Shown here piece after piece: positions 10,642 through 23,600 of a stretch of 64,000 bases of DNA; position 1 is the first letter of the stretch, and each line of letters begins with the position of its first letter. Under the pieces are notes generated by a model. It did no database searches and had not been told where the DNA came from. It was given only the letters and a program-made list of their open reading frames with translations. Origin of the DNA: Yponomeuta sedellus (taxonomy: Eukaryota; Arthropoda; Insecta; Lepidoptera; Yponomeutidae); NCBI GenBank assembly GCA_934045075.1, contig OW203734.1:16969680-17033679 (forward strand), read 5' to 3'. The position numbers and the translations under genes are program-made.

Positions 10642-11539
10642 AGTTATAGAGATTTTTTTACCATTATTTCAATTGAATCAAATTTTAATTAAGCACACTG
10701 TAGGTACTCTCTTTTAATTGTAATGAAATTGAGGCTCATGAAGGCTACTTCATAAAAAAATCACGTTTTTTATTTTGCGCTTTATTTTTTGTCTTACAGT
10801 AGGTGTATCATGTAATCTAGCTAGACACGACTATTTTAAAATCTATTGTAGAGTTTACTTAAAATGAATGCAGTTAGACCTAAATTAATTTGAAAGTTGT
10901 ATGAAGCAGAATTAACAAAACAAATGTACGTAGCTCACACAGTTAAATGATAAGATTTCGCTTTGTGTTGCAAATTCTGCTTCCGCAACAAATTAACACC
11001 TTGTTTTACTATCGTACACTAACAGATACCTAATAGCTGGTGTGTAATAATGTGAAATCACAAATTAAATTCAATCAAGCTAGTAATAATTACAAGTATT
11101 GGCAATGTTTTGTAAGCCAACCTAAGCTAGTTTATACATATTTCGGAAAAATCTGCAATTCTTGAATGAAATAAAAAACATGTTCAAGTCCAATTTTCTT
11201 ACACGCTAATCTTAATATTGTAAGTACAAATATGAAACATCTGCATATTAAATAAACATTAAAAAGTAATAAAAGTTTCACTTAAAAATTCAGCTTTCAG
11301 ATTTTCTATACGTATCCTAAAACATGGTCTTATAGGCAGCTACACTTATCTTAAAAACATGCTCTTATAGGCAGCAAATTCATTAGGTAATAAAGTTAAT
11401 AAAATATGCAGATGCAACCGATTTGCTTCATTTGAAAATTACATGGCATTCCTTCCTTCCACTCCATTCAAAACATGACATCATTCAACAACTCCATACA
11501 AAAATTAACCAAATTCAACAATGTCTTTGACACTACCAT
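10642..11539. other. AT-rich intergenic DNA downstream of FKBP46
   Basis: No coding region is visible. The stretch is AT-rich, lies between the Ty3/gypsy LTR and the FKBP46 stop codon, and would include the FKBP46 3' UTR. I see no recognisable repeat family here. Confidence 0.5.
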
Positions 11540-11621
11540 TTACTTCACATTTTTCAGTTCCACTTCGAAAACTAGTGTCGCGTTAGGGGGGATCACTGGG
11601 GGAGAACCTTTAGCACCATAC
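11540..11621 (-). CDS. FKBP46: FKBP46 exon 8 (last coding exon)
   Basis: It encodes the last residues of the FKBP fold, from [14 protein letters not shown] through FEVELKNVK and the TAA stop. It contains the Tyr of the YG motif that lines the ligand pocket in the family. The acceptor TTTTGCAG is clear. Confidence 0.95.
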
Positions 11622-14600
11622 CTGCAAAATAAGAGAAAATTAATGAAGTAAAATTTGAAACTTGTAATATCTGACTTAAGGTAATATCGGCAAGCGCCTA
11701 ATGTGAGATTCGGGAATTCACATTATTATTATTTTACTTTATTGCTCACGAAACAACACAGTACAGGGAATAAAACTTATAAAAATATATGTACAAAGGT
11801 GAGCTTATCTCTGTGAGAGATTCGTTCCAGCAAACCTTGGGGAGTCACACAAACAAAGTCCTACCAATATAATTATCTATCCAAAATATAATACATTGTA
11901 ATATCTAATGAAAAGACAACTATTTTTTCGTGCCCCTGGCTTTAGAAACCACTGGGGTCTAGGGTTTTCAGGGCAAAGTTAAAGAGCTAGGTCGTCGTCT
12001 GAGTGACCGTGGCTTGGACTACCGCTGCGGAGCATATTTGATGCAGAGGATATCCCTAGCATTGCAGCGCGGTAACGCTGCCAGTTTTATGGGAACCTTT
12101 GGGTCGGATATATCTCGGGGTTTGATTGACTAATCTTATTTTGTTTGTGTAATTTTGTTTTTTTTTTGTGTTTAAAGGACCATTTTGCTTATTTACTAAT
12201 ATTATTTTATACGATATGACGATACTGTTGTGGATTTATATAGTTTATGTTATGGAATCAGGCGTTACTTTGTAGAAATCCATAATAGCATTAAGAAGTG
12301 AAAATTACTTTGATCCTGAGGATGAGTTAATTTTAGGGGTTAAAGTATGAAATTGCCGTTTTATTGCAATAGGTTCTTTGAATTGACCTGGAATCTTCAT
12401 GGTTTGAGGTTTTCGAATGAAACTTTTTTCAAATGGTTTCTATGATGTTCTTTTTTTAAAAAATGTGAAACATTTGAATATCGACTTTCAATTGTTTTTG
12501 TTATTCAATTTAGACAAGAAAGATGGATACTGCGAAAATTCGAGTGATTTTTGAATACGAGTTCCGACGCGGAACTAACGCGGCAGAAACAGCCCGCAAT
12601 ATCAATGCTGCGTTTGGAGAGGGGTCTCTGAATGAGGGTATATGAATACTCTGCAGCAGTGCATTCCACAGCCTGACCGAACGGACCGAGAAGGAATCCC
12701 CGTAGGATGCAGTGTTCTGGACAGTAATCTGAATCTCACATTTTTTATTTTTTATTCTTCCTTTTTCTTGCAATCTGTCCTTGACATTAAGCTAGAATTT
12801 TGGCTTCATTGTCGTAGTGGGCTTGCATGGTATATGCCCTGTGGCATATCCATATATTACTTTCTCTTGGCTCGGTGGGTTTCAACCAAGTAGATCGTTT
12901 GGTGATTTTCTTTTCAGTCTGTTGAATGTGCGTGTTTTCGTCAGGAGTGCGCTGGCCAGCTTATTTGGGTGAGATTTAATTAAAATTTATAACATTGAAA
13001 TTTTATACTTCTGATTCAAGTACATACATTCAGAAGGGATATCCTGCGACATAGTTATAAATCAGTTTTTAATTGCCATTATTTTTAAAATACATTCAGA
13101 AGGGATATCCTGCGACATAGTTATAAATCAGTTTTTAATTGCCATTATTCTTAAAATATGCAATTTTTATTGCAATTTGAATTTGATGCCATTTGTGTGG
13201 ATTTTTAGCACCAATTTTTTCGACCAGTAGATAACCAACTGAATCCTATCATCACGTGCTACGATTTATATATTAAAAAAATATTACGTAAGCAAATAGC
13301 AAATATTTTTTTTTGACATGTGATATTTTGCAATATCGACCACGATATTAAAATAAATAACGACACACAAGTGAAGGGGGTTTAGATCATGAAATATGTG
13401 TGACGTAGTTTAAGACGGCCCAGGCGCAGAAAAACTAAAAAATAGTTCGCAGTAAAAGACTTACGCCATCGCGGGCGGGCATACGATCCGCCGCTTGCCG
13501 CCGACCTTCATGCCAGCGACGCCGACGTCCCACGCTGAGATAACCTCCTTGGATCCGAGACGGAACTTGAAGCCGGGCCCCTTCAGGCAGTTGTCGAACA
13601 TCTTGTTATTTGCTTTCAGACGCCCTTCGTAGTACACCTGTATTCGAGATATAATAGCATAAAACACATGGTGGCAGTTTAGGTCTGGACAGTAAGGTGT
13701 AGGTAATGATAAGTATTGTTTCGAAAAGGTCTAAGGTGTAAGGTGTAAAAATTATCAAGCAAATCTATTTCATATATTTCCAGTAAAAACCGGAAAAGTC
13801 TTATTTCTCTCAAAGAGAGAGTACATTAAATTTTCAGTCTTTTAAAAAAGTTTTTTATTATCTAGTAGAAGCTCCGCTTACATAGTTCGAAAGACACAAT
13901 ATTATCTTGTGGAAAAATATTTTGGTTTAACAAACCTGAACAACTTTCCCAGGCTTGGCGACAGGTCCGCTGCCGACCTTCAAGTCCTCGATGTTGACTC
14001 CTCCACTGATCGTCTTTTTTTCTTTCTTGTCTCCAGCCTCAGCCTCCTTTTTGGCCTCGGGCTTCTTCTTCTCGGCTTTGGCCTCTTGTTTCTGTTTAAA
14101 AAAAATGTTTTGTTATGAGCAGTGGTCGTAAGCACTTCGTTATGTGTGCGTAATGTATATGCTCGTGGTCTTATATTCGTCGTCAGGCTGTACTAGTCCA
14201 CTGCTGGACATAGCCCTCCCCTAAAGAGCGCCACGTTGTGCTATCATAGGGGGTAATGCCCATAATCCCCACGCTGGGCATGCGGGTTGGGGATTCCAGT
14301 TCGGTGGAATTGTACTGCAGGCGGCGCTGCTGCCCAGCCCCGGTTTGTGTCCTTAGTCGCCTTTTACGACACCCGCGGGAAGAATTGAGTTTGTGCTATT
14401 CTCTAGGCCGACACCACACAGCACTTATATTATGGACTTATATTATGACCACCAGGAACGGCGCGTAAATCGGGAGCCAAGGCATTCCAGATAATCACCA
14501 CACAAAAGCGCGTGCGCAGGGGCACACACAGTCACACCCCATTGTGAGCAAACGCTCGTCCAACGCACACACACCTGTTAGCTCATTCATATATTTCTTA

Positions 14601-17600
14601 CATTTATTATAATAACCAAGAGTATGTTTCCGGTTTTGACTTCGTGAGCCCACGTGCTGCCATCTGTTTGACTCAGTATAAAAGGTAGGGCAGCCCGTGC
14701 GCTCGAGTCAGTGGAGTATCGGTTCAAACGCGAGAGGGAGCTCGTGATTATTAATAAGATGAGCGAACTGAATTTACAAGGTGTTTTAAAGTGAATCTAT
14801 GAACAGATGTTGAAAATGTGCAAAGTGAATAAACTAAGGTGTTTCTATCTGTGAAGTGTGAACTATATTAATAAATTATTTTTATCGACCATCCGAACTT
14901 TGATTTCTGACGCGTAACAGTTCAGAAGTCGGGATAATATTGAGTCACAGACTCAGTACAAGAACCAAAATTACAGAAACGCCCGAAAGTTGCTCAAAAT
15001 TATGGGCCGAGAATCACGTAAACGAAAGCGTGAAGTACGCAGGGAATCTGAAGCAACAACGCCACCTCAAAGGCATAAGAAATCGAGAGAAAAGCAACAT
15101 CTGCAACACGAGCATGACAGCGCTTCTTCTTGCTCGCGAAGCGAGAGTGGCGGCACGCCCAGGCACCCTAGGCGCGAGAGATCCAGAGTAACCCGGCGTC
15201 CGCGGCGCGAAGTTCGTGACGCTACCAGCCGCCTACCACGTGAGAGTCGTAGTGTATCCCGGCGCTCGCGGCATGGGAGACGTGACGCTTTGAGGCACTC
15301 TCGGTATGACAGTCGCAGCGCCTCCCGGCATTCGAGACGCAAGAGGCGCACCGCTTCTCGCAGCCCACTACACGAGAGTCGCAACCCACTACACGACAGT
15401 CGCAGCCCTTCCCGGAGGTCACGACGCAGGAGTTTCAGCGCTTTCCGGAGCCCGCATCGTGAGAATCCTAATCACCCGCAAAATACAGGTGATAGTACGG
15501 GCACCCTACCACAGGTAAATGCACATCATAATAATAATTTTGACTCGGGGTCTAGGGCTTTAGTATTAGCATTCAAAGAGCTCATGCAGACCATGAAAAC
15601 TGATACTGGGAACGAACGATTTCCAAACTTGAACGTTATTCCAGAATTTGATCCGTCGAAACGAAATCAAACCATACATACATGGATTTCAAAAGTGAAT
15701 GAGTGTGCTCAAATTTATAATTGGACAGAGCGACAAACAATCCATTATGCTCTGCCTAAATTAGTGGGCTTAGCTCAACGATGGTACCAGGGTCTCCCGA
15801 GCCTTTTGTTTTCATGGTCTGAATGGCAAGTGAAGCTCCGCTTGGCTTTTCCTAGCGATGAGAATTATGCACAACTTTTGACGGAAATGCTTGCTTGTAA
15901 AGCAAGATTCGGGGACTCATTGGAAGAGTACTTTTATGAGAAGGTTGTTTTTCTAAATAGATGTAAAATATCAGGCAAAAATGCTATAGATTGCATTCTA
16001 TTTGGTATCGAGGATAGGACGGTGAGGACTAGCGCAGAAGCGGTTCAATTCACTGAGCCTGATCAATTATTGGTTTATCTTCGAAACACAAAGGTTATTA
16101 AACGAGCAGAAAAAACGAATAATCCCCCACAACCAAGCATTTCCGACAGTAGACGACCCGCAAAGTCAATAAAAGCAAACAATACAACAACTGACTCGAA
16201 AACTCAAATGAAATGTTATAATTGCGAGGATGAGGGTCATCCTTATTTCAAATGTAAACAACCGATCAAAAGATGCGATAAATGTCATAGGGTTGGCCAT
16301 AGCGCCGAACAGTGTCAATCAACTGAATCGAGTAATCAGAAAAGTATAAGTTGACTAAATGCGTCTCAAAAACTAGGCAACGATTCTAAATACTACAAAA
16401 TTGCGGAGGTAAACGGTCAACAGTTTGAATGTTTTATAGATTTTGGTAGTCAGTGCACTTTGATACAGGCAGGAGTAGCTAAAAATATTGTTTCATCATG
16501 GGTTAGTACAGATTTACCCATACTAAAAGGATTCGGCGACTCCAGAGTAACCTGTGTAGGAAAATGTGAAGTTGAGATTAAAATTGACAACGCTAAAGCA
16601 TTTGTCGAAGCTTTAATTGTGCCTGATCATTTGTTGCAAGCACCTCTATTAATCGGACAAACTTTCACGGAACAGGACCACATTATAGTTTACAAGTCGG
16701 GGGATATTTTGAACATAACTTCCAAATCGATTATCAAAAAAAAAACCTTAACGTTGTTTGTCTCTGAAGCCACAGAAATTAAGGGATATTGCGAAGTAAA
16801 AGTTTATTGTAAAGAAAGATACACAGGCGATTTATTTATAGAACCCAGTTTGTGCCAACGTGCTAAGCAGGAATATGAGGTAATACAAAGTGTTATACGA
16901 TTGATTGATGGATGTGGGCATATTGTTGTAAAAGGACTCGTCTCAAATGCATGTACATTAGCTCGAGATACTTCGATTATTCGCGGCCACCCATTAACTC
17001 ACTCTAGGTTATTGACAATAAACAGAATTGAAACCAATTCAAACGATCAGTCCCATTCAATAATTGAAAAGCGATAATTAAAGTAAACGATAATATTGAG
17101 GAAGATCAAGCTGAAAAACTGACAGAACTTTTAAATGACTTTAGAGATTGTTTCGCTTTTTCAACCAGTGAGCTGGGATGTACCACCGTAACTGAAATGG
17201 ATATCAAGTTAAATGATACCTCACCTGTAGTGTATCGGCCTTATCGACTACCTCACTCTGAACGTGAAATAGTTAGGGGAATGGTAAAGGAACTAGAAGA
17301 TTCTGGAATTATTAGAAATTCGACTTCTGAGTATGCATCGCCAATCATTCTGGTAAAGAAGAAAACTGGTGACTATCGTCTTTGTATTGATTTCAGGGGA
17401 CTTAATAAAAAAACGTCCAAAGAACATTACCCTTTACCTAGAATAGATGATCAGTTGGATGGACTGTCCGGTCACAAATATTATACCTCATTGGACTTGG
17501 CTTCCGGTTATTATCAGATACCAATGTCAGAGACTTCAAAACATTTAACTGCGTTCGTTACACCCGATGGGCACTATGAATTTAACAGGATGCCATTTGG

Positions 17601-20600
17601 TCTCGTAAATGCACCGTCAACATTTCAAAGAGCAATTAATACAATTTTAGGTAACGCTAGATTTAAAGATGCCTTTGCCTATATGGATGACATCATCATC
17701 CCATCAAAAACCATAGAAGAGGGTTTTCAAAAACTACGAGACGTACTTGAGTTATTTCGTAAATCTGGGCTTACATTGAATTTGGCGAAGTGTAAATTTT
17801 TAATGCAATCTATAGATTACTTGGGGTTCGAGGTAAGTGAGAACGGTATCAGACCTGGAAAAAGAAAAATTGAGGCAGTCGACAAGTTTCCTAAACCTAA
17901 AGACCAGCATACTGTTAGGCAGTTTATAGGATTGGCAAGTTTTTTTAGGAGGTTTATCCGGGGTTTTTCGGTTATTGCCAAACCTTTGACACGTTTGTTG
18001 AAAAAAGATATTGCTTGGGTATGGGGTACTGAAGAAGAAAGTGCATTCGAGACTTTGAAAGGAGAGCTAATCAAGCGACCTACCTTGTCATTTTATAACC
18101 CAAGGTATGAAACTCAATTACATACGGACGCATCTAAATCCGGCGTAGCTGGCATACTATTGCAAAGACCAAATAAAGAGGCCCCATTCAGCGCAGTGGC
18201 ATATTACAGTCGACAGACGTCGCCCGAAGAGTCGCGCTTTACATCATATGATTTAGAAACATTGGCCGTAGTAACATCGTTACAACGTTTTAGAGTGTAC
18301 TTACTCGGTATACCGTTTACAATAGTTACAGATTGTAATTCTCTTCGAGCGACGTTTGAGAAAAGAGACATGTTGCCTAGAGTAGCGCGATGGTGGAATG
18401 TAATACAGGAATATGATTTCAATATCATCTACAAGCCAGGTACATCCATGTCACATGTAGACGCACTCAGCCGAAATCCAATCTTGGTGAATTCTCAGGA
18501 TCTATTGGTCAGGAGTTTAGATATAGACTGGCTGGCAACAGTCCAGCAAAATGACACAGAGTTACTAAGAATTTCAGATATTCTAAAAGACAAGGTTACC
18601 GATAGTGTCGTGGAGATTAAGAAAAACTTTTTAATTAAGAAAGGTTTACTTTATAGGAAAACAGATGATGGGGATCGTTGGGTGGTGCCAAAAGGGGTCA
18701 GGTGGCAAGTGTTGCAGGCTAATCATGATAATATTGGACATTTCGGTTTCGAAAAGACTTTTGACAAAATTAAGAGCCAGTACTGGTTTCGTAAAATGAG
18801 AAAATTCGTAAAGAAGTATGTTCAGTCTTGTTTGGAATGTGCACACTCCAAAGTACCGGCGGGTAAACGGGCTGGCGAGTTGCATCCAATTCCAAAGATA
18901 GACTGCCCATTTCATACCATACATATAGACCACCTGGGCCCTTTTGTACGCAGCAAAAAGAAAAATTCTTATTTACTACTGATTATAGATGCGTTTACCA
19001 AGTTTCTTGTATTGACACCAGTAAAGAGCACAAAAACTACTCATTCAATCAAAGCTTTGAAAACTTATTTCCACACTTTTGGAGCTCCTAAAAGAATAAT
19101 TTCTGATAGAGGCACGTACTTTACATCAAAAAAATTTAAAGAATATATAAATTCACTTGGCATCAAGCATATATTAAATGCAGTCGCAACACCGAGGGCA
19201 AATGGCCAGGTGGAACGATATAATAGAACCGTTTTGGCTAGTCTCACTGCTATGAATTATGGAAAACCAGAAAACTCATGGGATGATAATGTTTCGGAGG
19301 TACAATGGGGCTTGAATAATACTATAAATTCAGGGACGGGAAAATCACCCGCTGAAACTCTTTTCGGTTTAAAATTGGTAGGGACACATGATTCCATTAT
19401 CAGTTTGAATACGTCTGACGACTTGGTCAATGTCGCACAATACAACACCTTAGAAAAAACTAGAAACGAAGTTACGCAGCATATAGAGGAAAACCAATCG
19501 AAACAGAAGGAACAATTTGATAAAACAAGAAAAAGAGTAAATTTTAAAGTAGGGGATTTAGTGAGGATAGAACGCGAGGTGCCCTCCACTGGGAGAAGCC
19601 GTAAGCTTGTGCCTAAACTGAAGGGCCCTTACCGTATTGTAGAAGTACTAGAAAATGATAGATATGTTGTCGAAGACACACCATTATCCCGAAAGGGTAA
19701 TAGAAGTTTTAAGGGCGTCTTTCCCGTAGATAAAATGCATCCTTGGCTAGTTTTTGAGAGAAATAATTCCGATTCAGATGATGATAGTGATGAAAGCGAA
19801 TAAAAGGTATCAGATTCGATATTTTGATCGTTTGTTGTAAGATGATTGTCGATGTAAACAATAATAAGTGTATAATTATATAGAGTTCATTCAAGTTCAT
19901 TTAAGACAGAGATAGATGAAAATGATGTTTGATGAATAGAAGATGTTTGATGATAATTAGTTATATTTTAAAATTACTAGAAATGTTAAATAATAATGAT
20001 TTACGATAAATAATTGAAAGTATGATTAATTCAAGTTGATTCGATGTGCCTTTATTACAGTTTTGCCCCTTATGGGTTAAAATTTATTTATTCATTTAGC
20101 GCCTATCAAACCGGAATGAGGTATTGATAGGTCAACTTTGAAGTTTATCGAGAGCACGACGGGGTTCTTGATGGATGGTTTAAGAATGGATTCTGTCAAG
20201 AACAGGACGGGGGTCTTGATAGACAGGTTAAGAAAAAAATCTATCAAGAACAGGATGGGGGTCTTGATAGATGGTTACGAATGTATTCTATCAAGAACAG
20301 GACAGGGGTCTTGATAGATAGGTTAAGAATGTATTCTATCAAGAACAGGACGGGGGTCTTGATAGATAGGTTAAGAATGTATTCTATCAAGAACAGGACG
20401 GGGGTCTTGATAGATAGGTTAAGAATGTATTCTATCAAGAACAGGACGGGGGTCTTGATAGATGGTTACAAATGTATTTTATCAAGAACAGGACGGGAGT
20501 CTTGATAGATAGGTTAAGAATATATTCTATGAAGATCATGATGGGGGGTTTGAAACATATTTTGAGAATAAACCTTGCAAGATGTTACAAGGGGTCTTGA

Positions 20601-23600
20601 TTTATAGTTGATTAAATGGATTGTTTAATTATAACTTACAGTCATCACTTATTAAGGAAATCAACAAAAAAAAAAATGTTTTTAAAAATAATTGTTACTT
20701 ATTGAAGTATGATCGAAAGCATTCAGATAATTCACGAGACGTGAACTTAGGCAGGAAAGGCCGACTGTTAGCTCATTCATATATTTCTTACATTTATTAT
20801 AATAACCAAGAGTATGTTTCCGGTTTTGACTTCGTGAGCCCACGTGCTGCCATCTGTTTGACTCAGTATAAAAGGTAGGGCAGCCCGTGCGCTCGAGTCA
20901 GTGGAGTATCGGTTCAAACGCGAGAGGGAGCTCGTGATTATTAATAAGATGAGCGAACTGAATTTACAAGGTGTTTTAAAGTGAATCTATGAACAGATGT
21001 TGAAAATGTGCAAAGTGAATAAACTAAGGTGTTTCTATCTGTGAAGTGTGAACTATATTAATAAATTATTTTTATCGACCATCCGAACTTTGATTTCTGA
21101 CGCGTAACACACCGAATCTCGCCATCTGGGGCCTGATTATGCGCACGAAATCGTGTCGAAATCCTAAGGTTTCGGTAGCAATTAGCTCAGCTGTTTATGG
21201 TAACTAATACACAATAGAACTCGTGTTTATGATAATAAGTAAAAACTGTTTGAGCGTTTATACAGTAACAGAAAAAAATATAAAGCAGGTAAAGTACTCC
21301 ACTGCAACTCTAATGGGTTACAATCGCGATATTGTCACGCAAAGCAGTATATGAGACAAACCCTAAATGTAACATCTAAACAACTACATGGTGGCAATAA
21401 AGTTATGAGTTATGAAATTAACAGTAGATTAGTAGCCAAGGGCTGTAAGGCATCAATTGCAGCCCGAGATACGCACGAGCGCAGCGAGGGCGCCTATAGT
21501 TCGAGGGTGCAATTGGTGCTTACACCCAAGCTGACTATTTTGCTTTACATCTCGATTGTGAGGCAAGTAGAAAAACCGGCATTACAAGAATATAGTATAT
21601 TTCATTACGAGTGCGGAAAGCCTGTCATTGCAAAGAGTTCCGACAAATAGACATTTGTGGGAACTCTTTGCAGCTGCGCCTCGGCTCGGGTAGACACCCG
21701 AGCCGAGGCGCAGCTGAAGGGGAGGGTTGACAGTCGGAACAAGCTGTGGAAATGACGGTTCCGCACGGGTACTGAACGACTATTTTTAAAACAGTTGCGA
21801 AAAAATTAAGCAATTTAATAAAATAATAAAAACACAATAAACTGGAAAATGGCGTTAAAAAAAAAATAAAAGCAGGGATTTTCATCACCCATTCTGGGTA
21901 GGCAAAAGGAACTATGCCCATACAGTCTTTAGTAGTATTTTTTTATTGATATGAAATGAAAATGAAATTTAATGAAATGCAATGCATGAAACCTAACGTA
22001 ACTCATTGAATCAAATTATTAAATTGAAACAAATTAGTGGCTTCTTTTTAGAAATATTTGCATGAGTCATAAACACTTCTGGTTTTTTTTAGTAAAAACT
22101 TCGTGGTTCGTTTTTTCTTTTTAATAATTAGACATAATTTTGACAATTGGGAAAGACAACGCATAGAAGTTTTTATGATTCATGCAAATACGTATATTTC
22201 TAACAAGAAGCTACTAATTTGTTTCAATATCAGATTTAATGATTTGATTGAATGAGTTAGGGTTTCATTTCATTACATCTCATTTCATTTTCATTTTATA
22301 TCAATAAAAAATCCTACTGAGACTGGTGTATGAGCATGGTTCCCTTTGCCTACCAGGATGGGTGAAGAAAAAAATCTCTGCTTGTATTCTTTTACGGTTG
22401 GCGCCATTTTCCAATATTTTTTCTTTATTAGATTGCTTATTTTTTTCGCAACTGTATTAAAAATAGTCGTTCAGTACATGTGCGGAACCGTCATTGCAAC
22501 TTGTTCCGACTGTCAACTCGAGCCTTCGGCTGCGCCTCGGCTCGGGTAGACATTTGTCGGAACTCTTTGCAATGACAGCCTTTCCGCACTTGTAATGAAA
22601 TATACTATTTAAAGTAAAAGTTGTCTATTCCCGCCTTATTTCATTAAAAAGAATCAAGGAAAGAACTTTAAATTTTTTTTTTCAAGAACGAAATTGGGCT
22701 TCGCCGTTCGATATTTAAAATTGATGAATATTATACTCACACGAAGACAAGGCTGAATAGCAAAGCGGCCTCTTCGGTCATTGGGCTGAATCGTAGATAG
22801 AGTAGAACTATAGATCAAGGCACAGTGTAACCGTTTTCACGTCGGTGAATATTATTTGTTTGCCATAATGAGGGATAAAATATTTCAGTCGTTCATAGGC
22901 CATGAATAAAAATGCAGATTTAGTTTTGAATTTTATTAATCATACATGTCTGACAATTGTTTGCAGAACGTAGCAAACATTTTATAAACAATTGTCATTT
23001 TGTATAATTCAAAATACGTTTTATTTTACACGTTTAAATTTTACAAGTTAAGGCGCTTAGGGACGCTATCTAGGACCACCAATGGAATACAATCATAAAC
23101 TGTTTTATTAATAAGTTTTTTTCATATAAAAATTCACCATATAAAAAATCATTCGAAGGGTACCTCAGACCACCAAAATGTACATTTTGTCGAAATGTAG
23201 AGAGCATATTTGAGCATTTGATGTAGGTGACCAGTTCTCTCTTCTAAATGCTAGCACCCATTTTTCCAGAACAGAACTATTTTGAAGAAATCTGGAAAAG
23301 AAACATTGCTAATATTAATAAATATTGTAATACATTAAAATATAATAAGTAATAACTTTAGTATTATTATTCGCGATACTCATACATAGCTGTTGTATAT
23401 TGAACGGGTCGATTATTTATTAGGGAAATAAGGTAATTACGTTTTACCTAATAAACGATCGCGGCTAGACGGTATTGTACGAGATTCATTGATACAAATT
23501 CAAATTAGAATTCTATACTGAATTCAAGGGCACATTGCTTGCGGCAGAATGCACAAAAACACCGAAAGGGTTCTTGCGATAAATTCGAGTTGACACATTT

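Larger units (their letters stand above)
14576..21109 (+). mobile_element. Complete young Ty3/gypsy element in FKBP46 intron 5
   Basis: This 6534-bp LTR retrotransposon is inserted antisense to FKBP46. The 344-bp LTRs at 14576-14919 and 20766-21109 look identical by eye, which implies a very recent insertion. The flanks carry a 4-bp target duplication, CACC (14572-14575 and 21110-21113). Inside are gag, a protease frame, and RT-RNase H-integrase in PR-RT-RH-IN order. A 3' untranslated region with a hairpin minisatellite and a purine run (GGCAGGAAAGG) precede the 3' LTR. It is a family distinct from the tandem element at the start of the window. Confidence 0.94.

Noticed and set aside
15067..15518. 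Several extra ORFs over the Arg/Ser-rich gag segment
   Set aside because: They come from biased Arg/Ser codon composition on both strands; the frame with the downstream capsid and zinc knuckles is the real one.
20244..20505. 16-residue repeat proteins on both strands in the 48-bp array
   Set aside because: The period is a multiple of three, so open frames are automatic. The array sits in a retroelement 3' UTR.
20147..20610. CRISPR-like array
   Set aside because: Repeats are directly tandem without unique spacers, and the DNA is animal nuclear.
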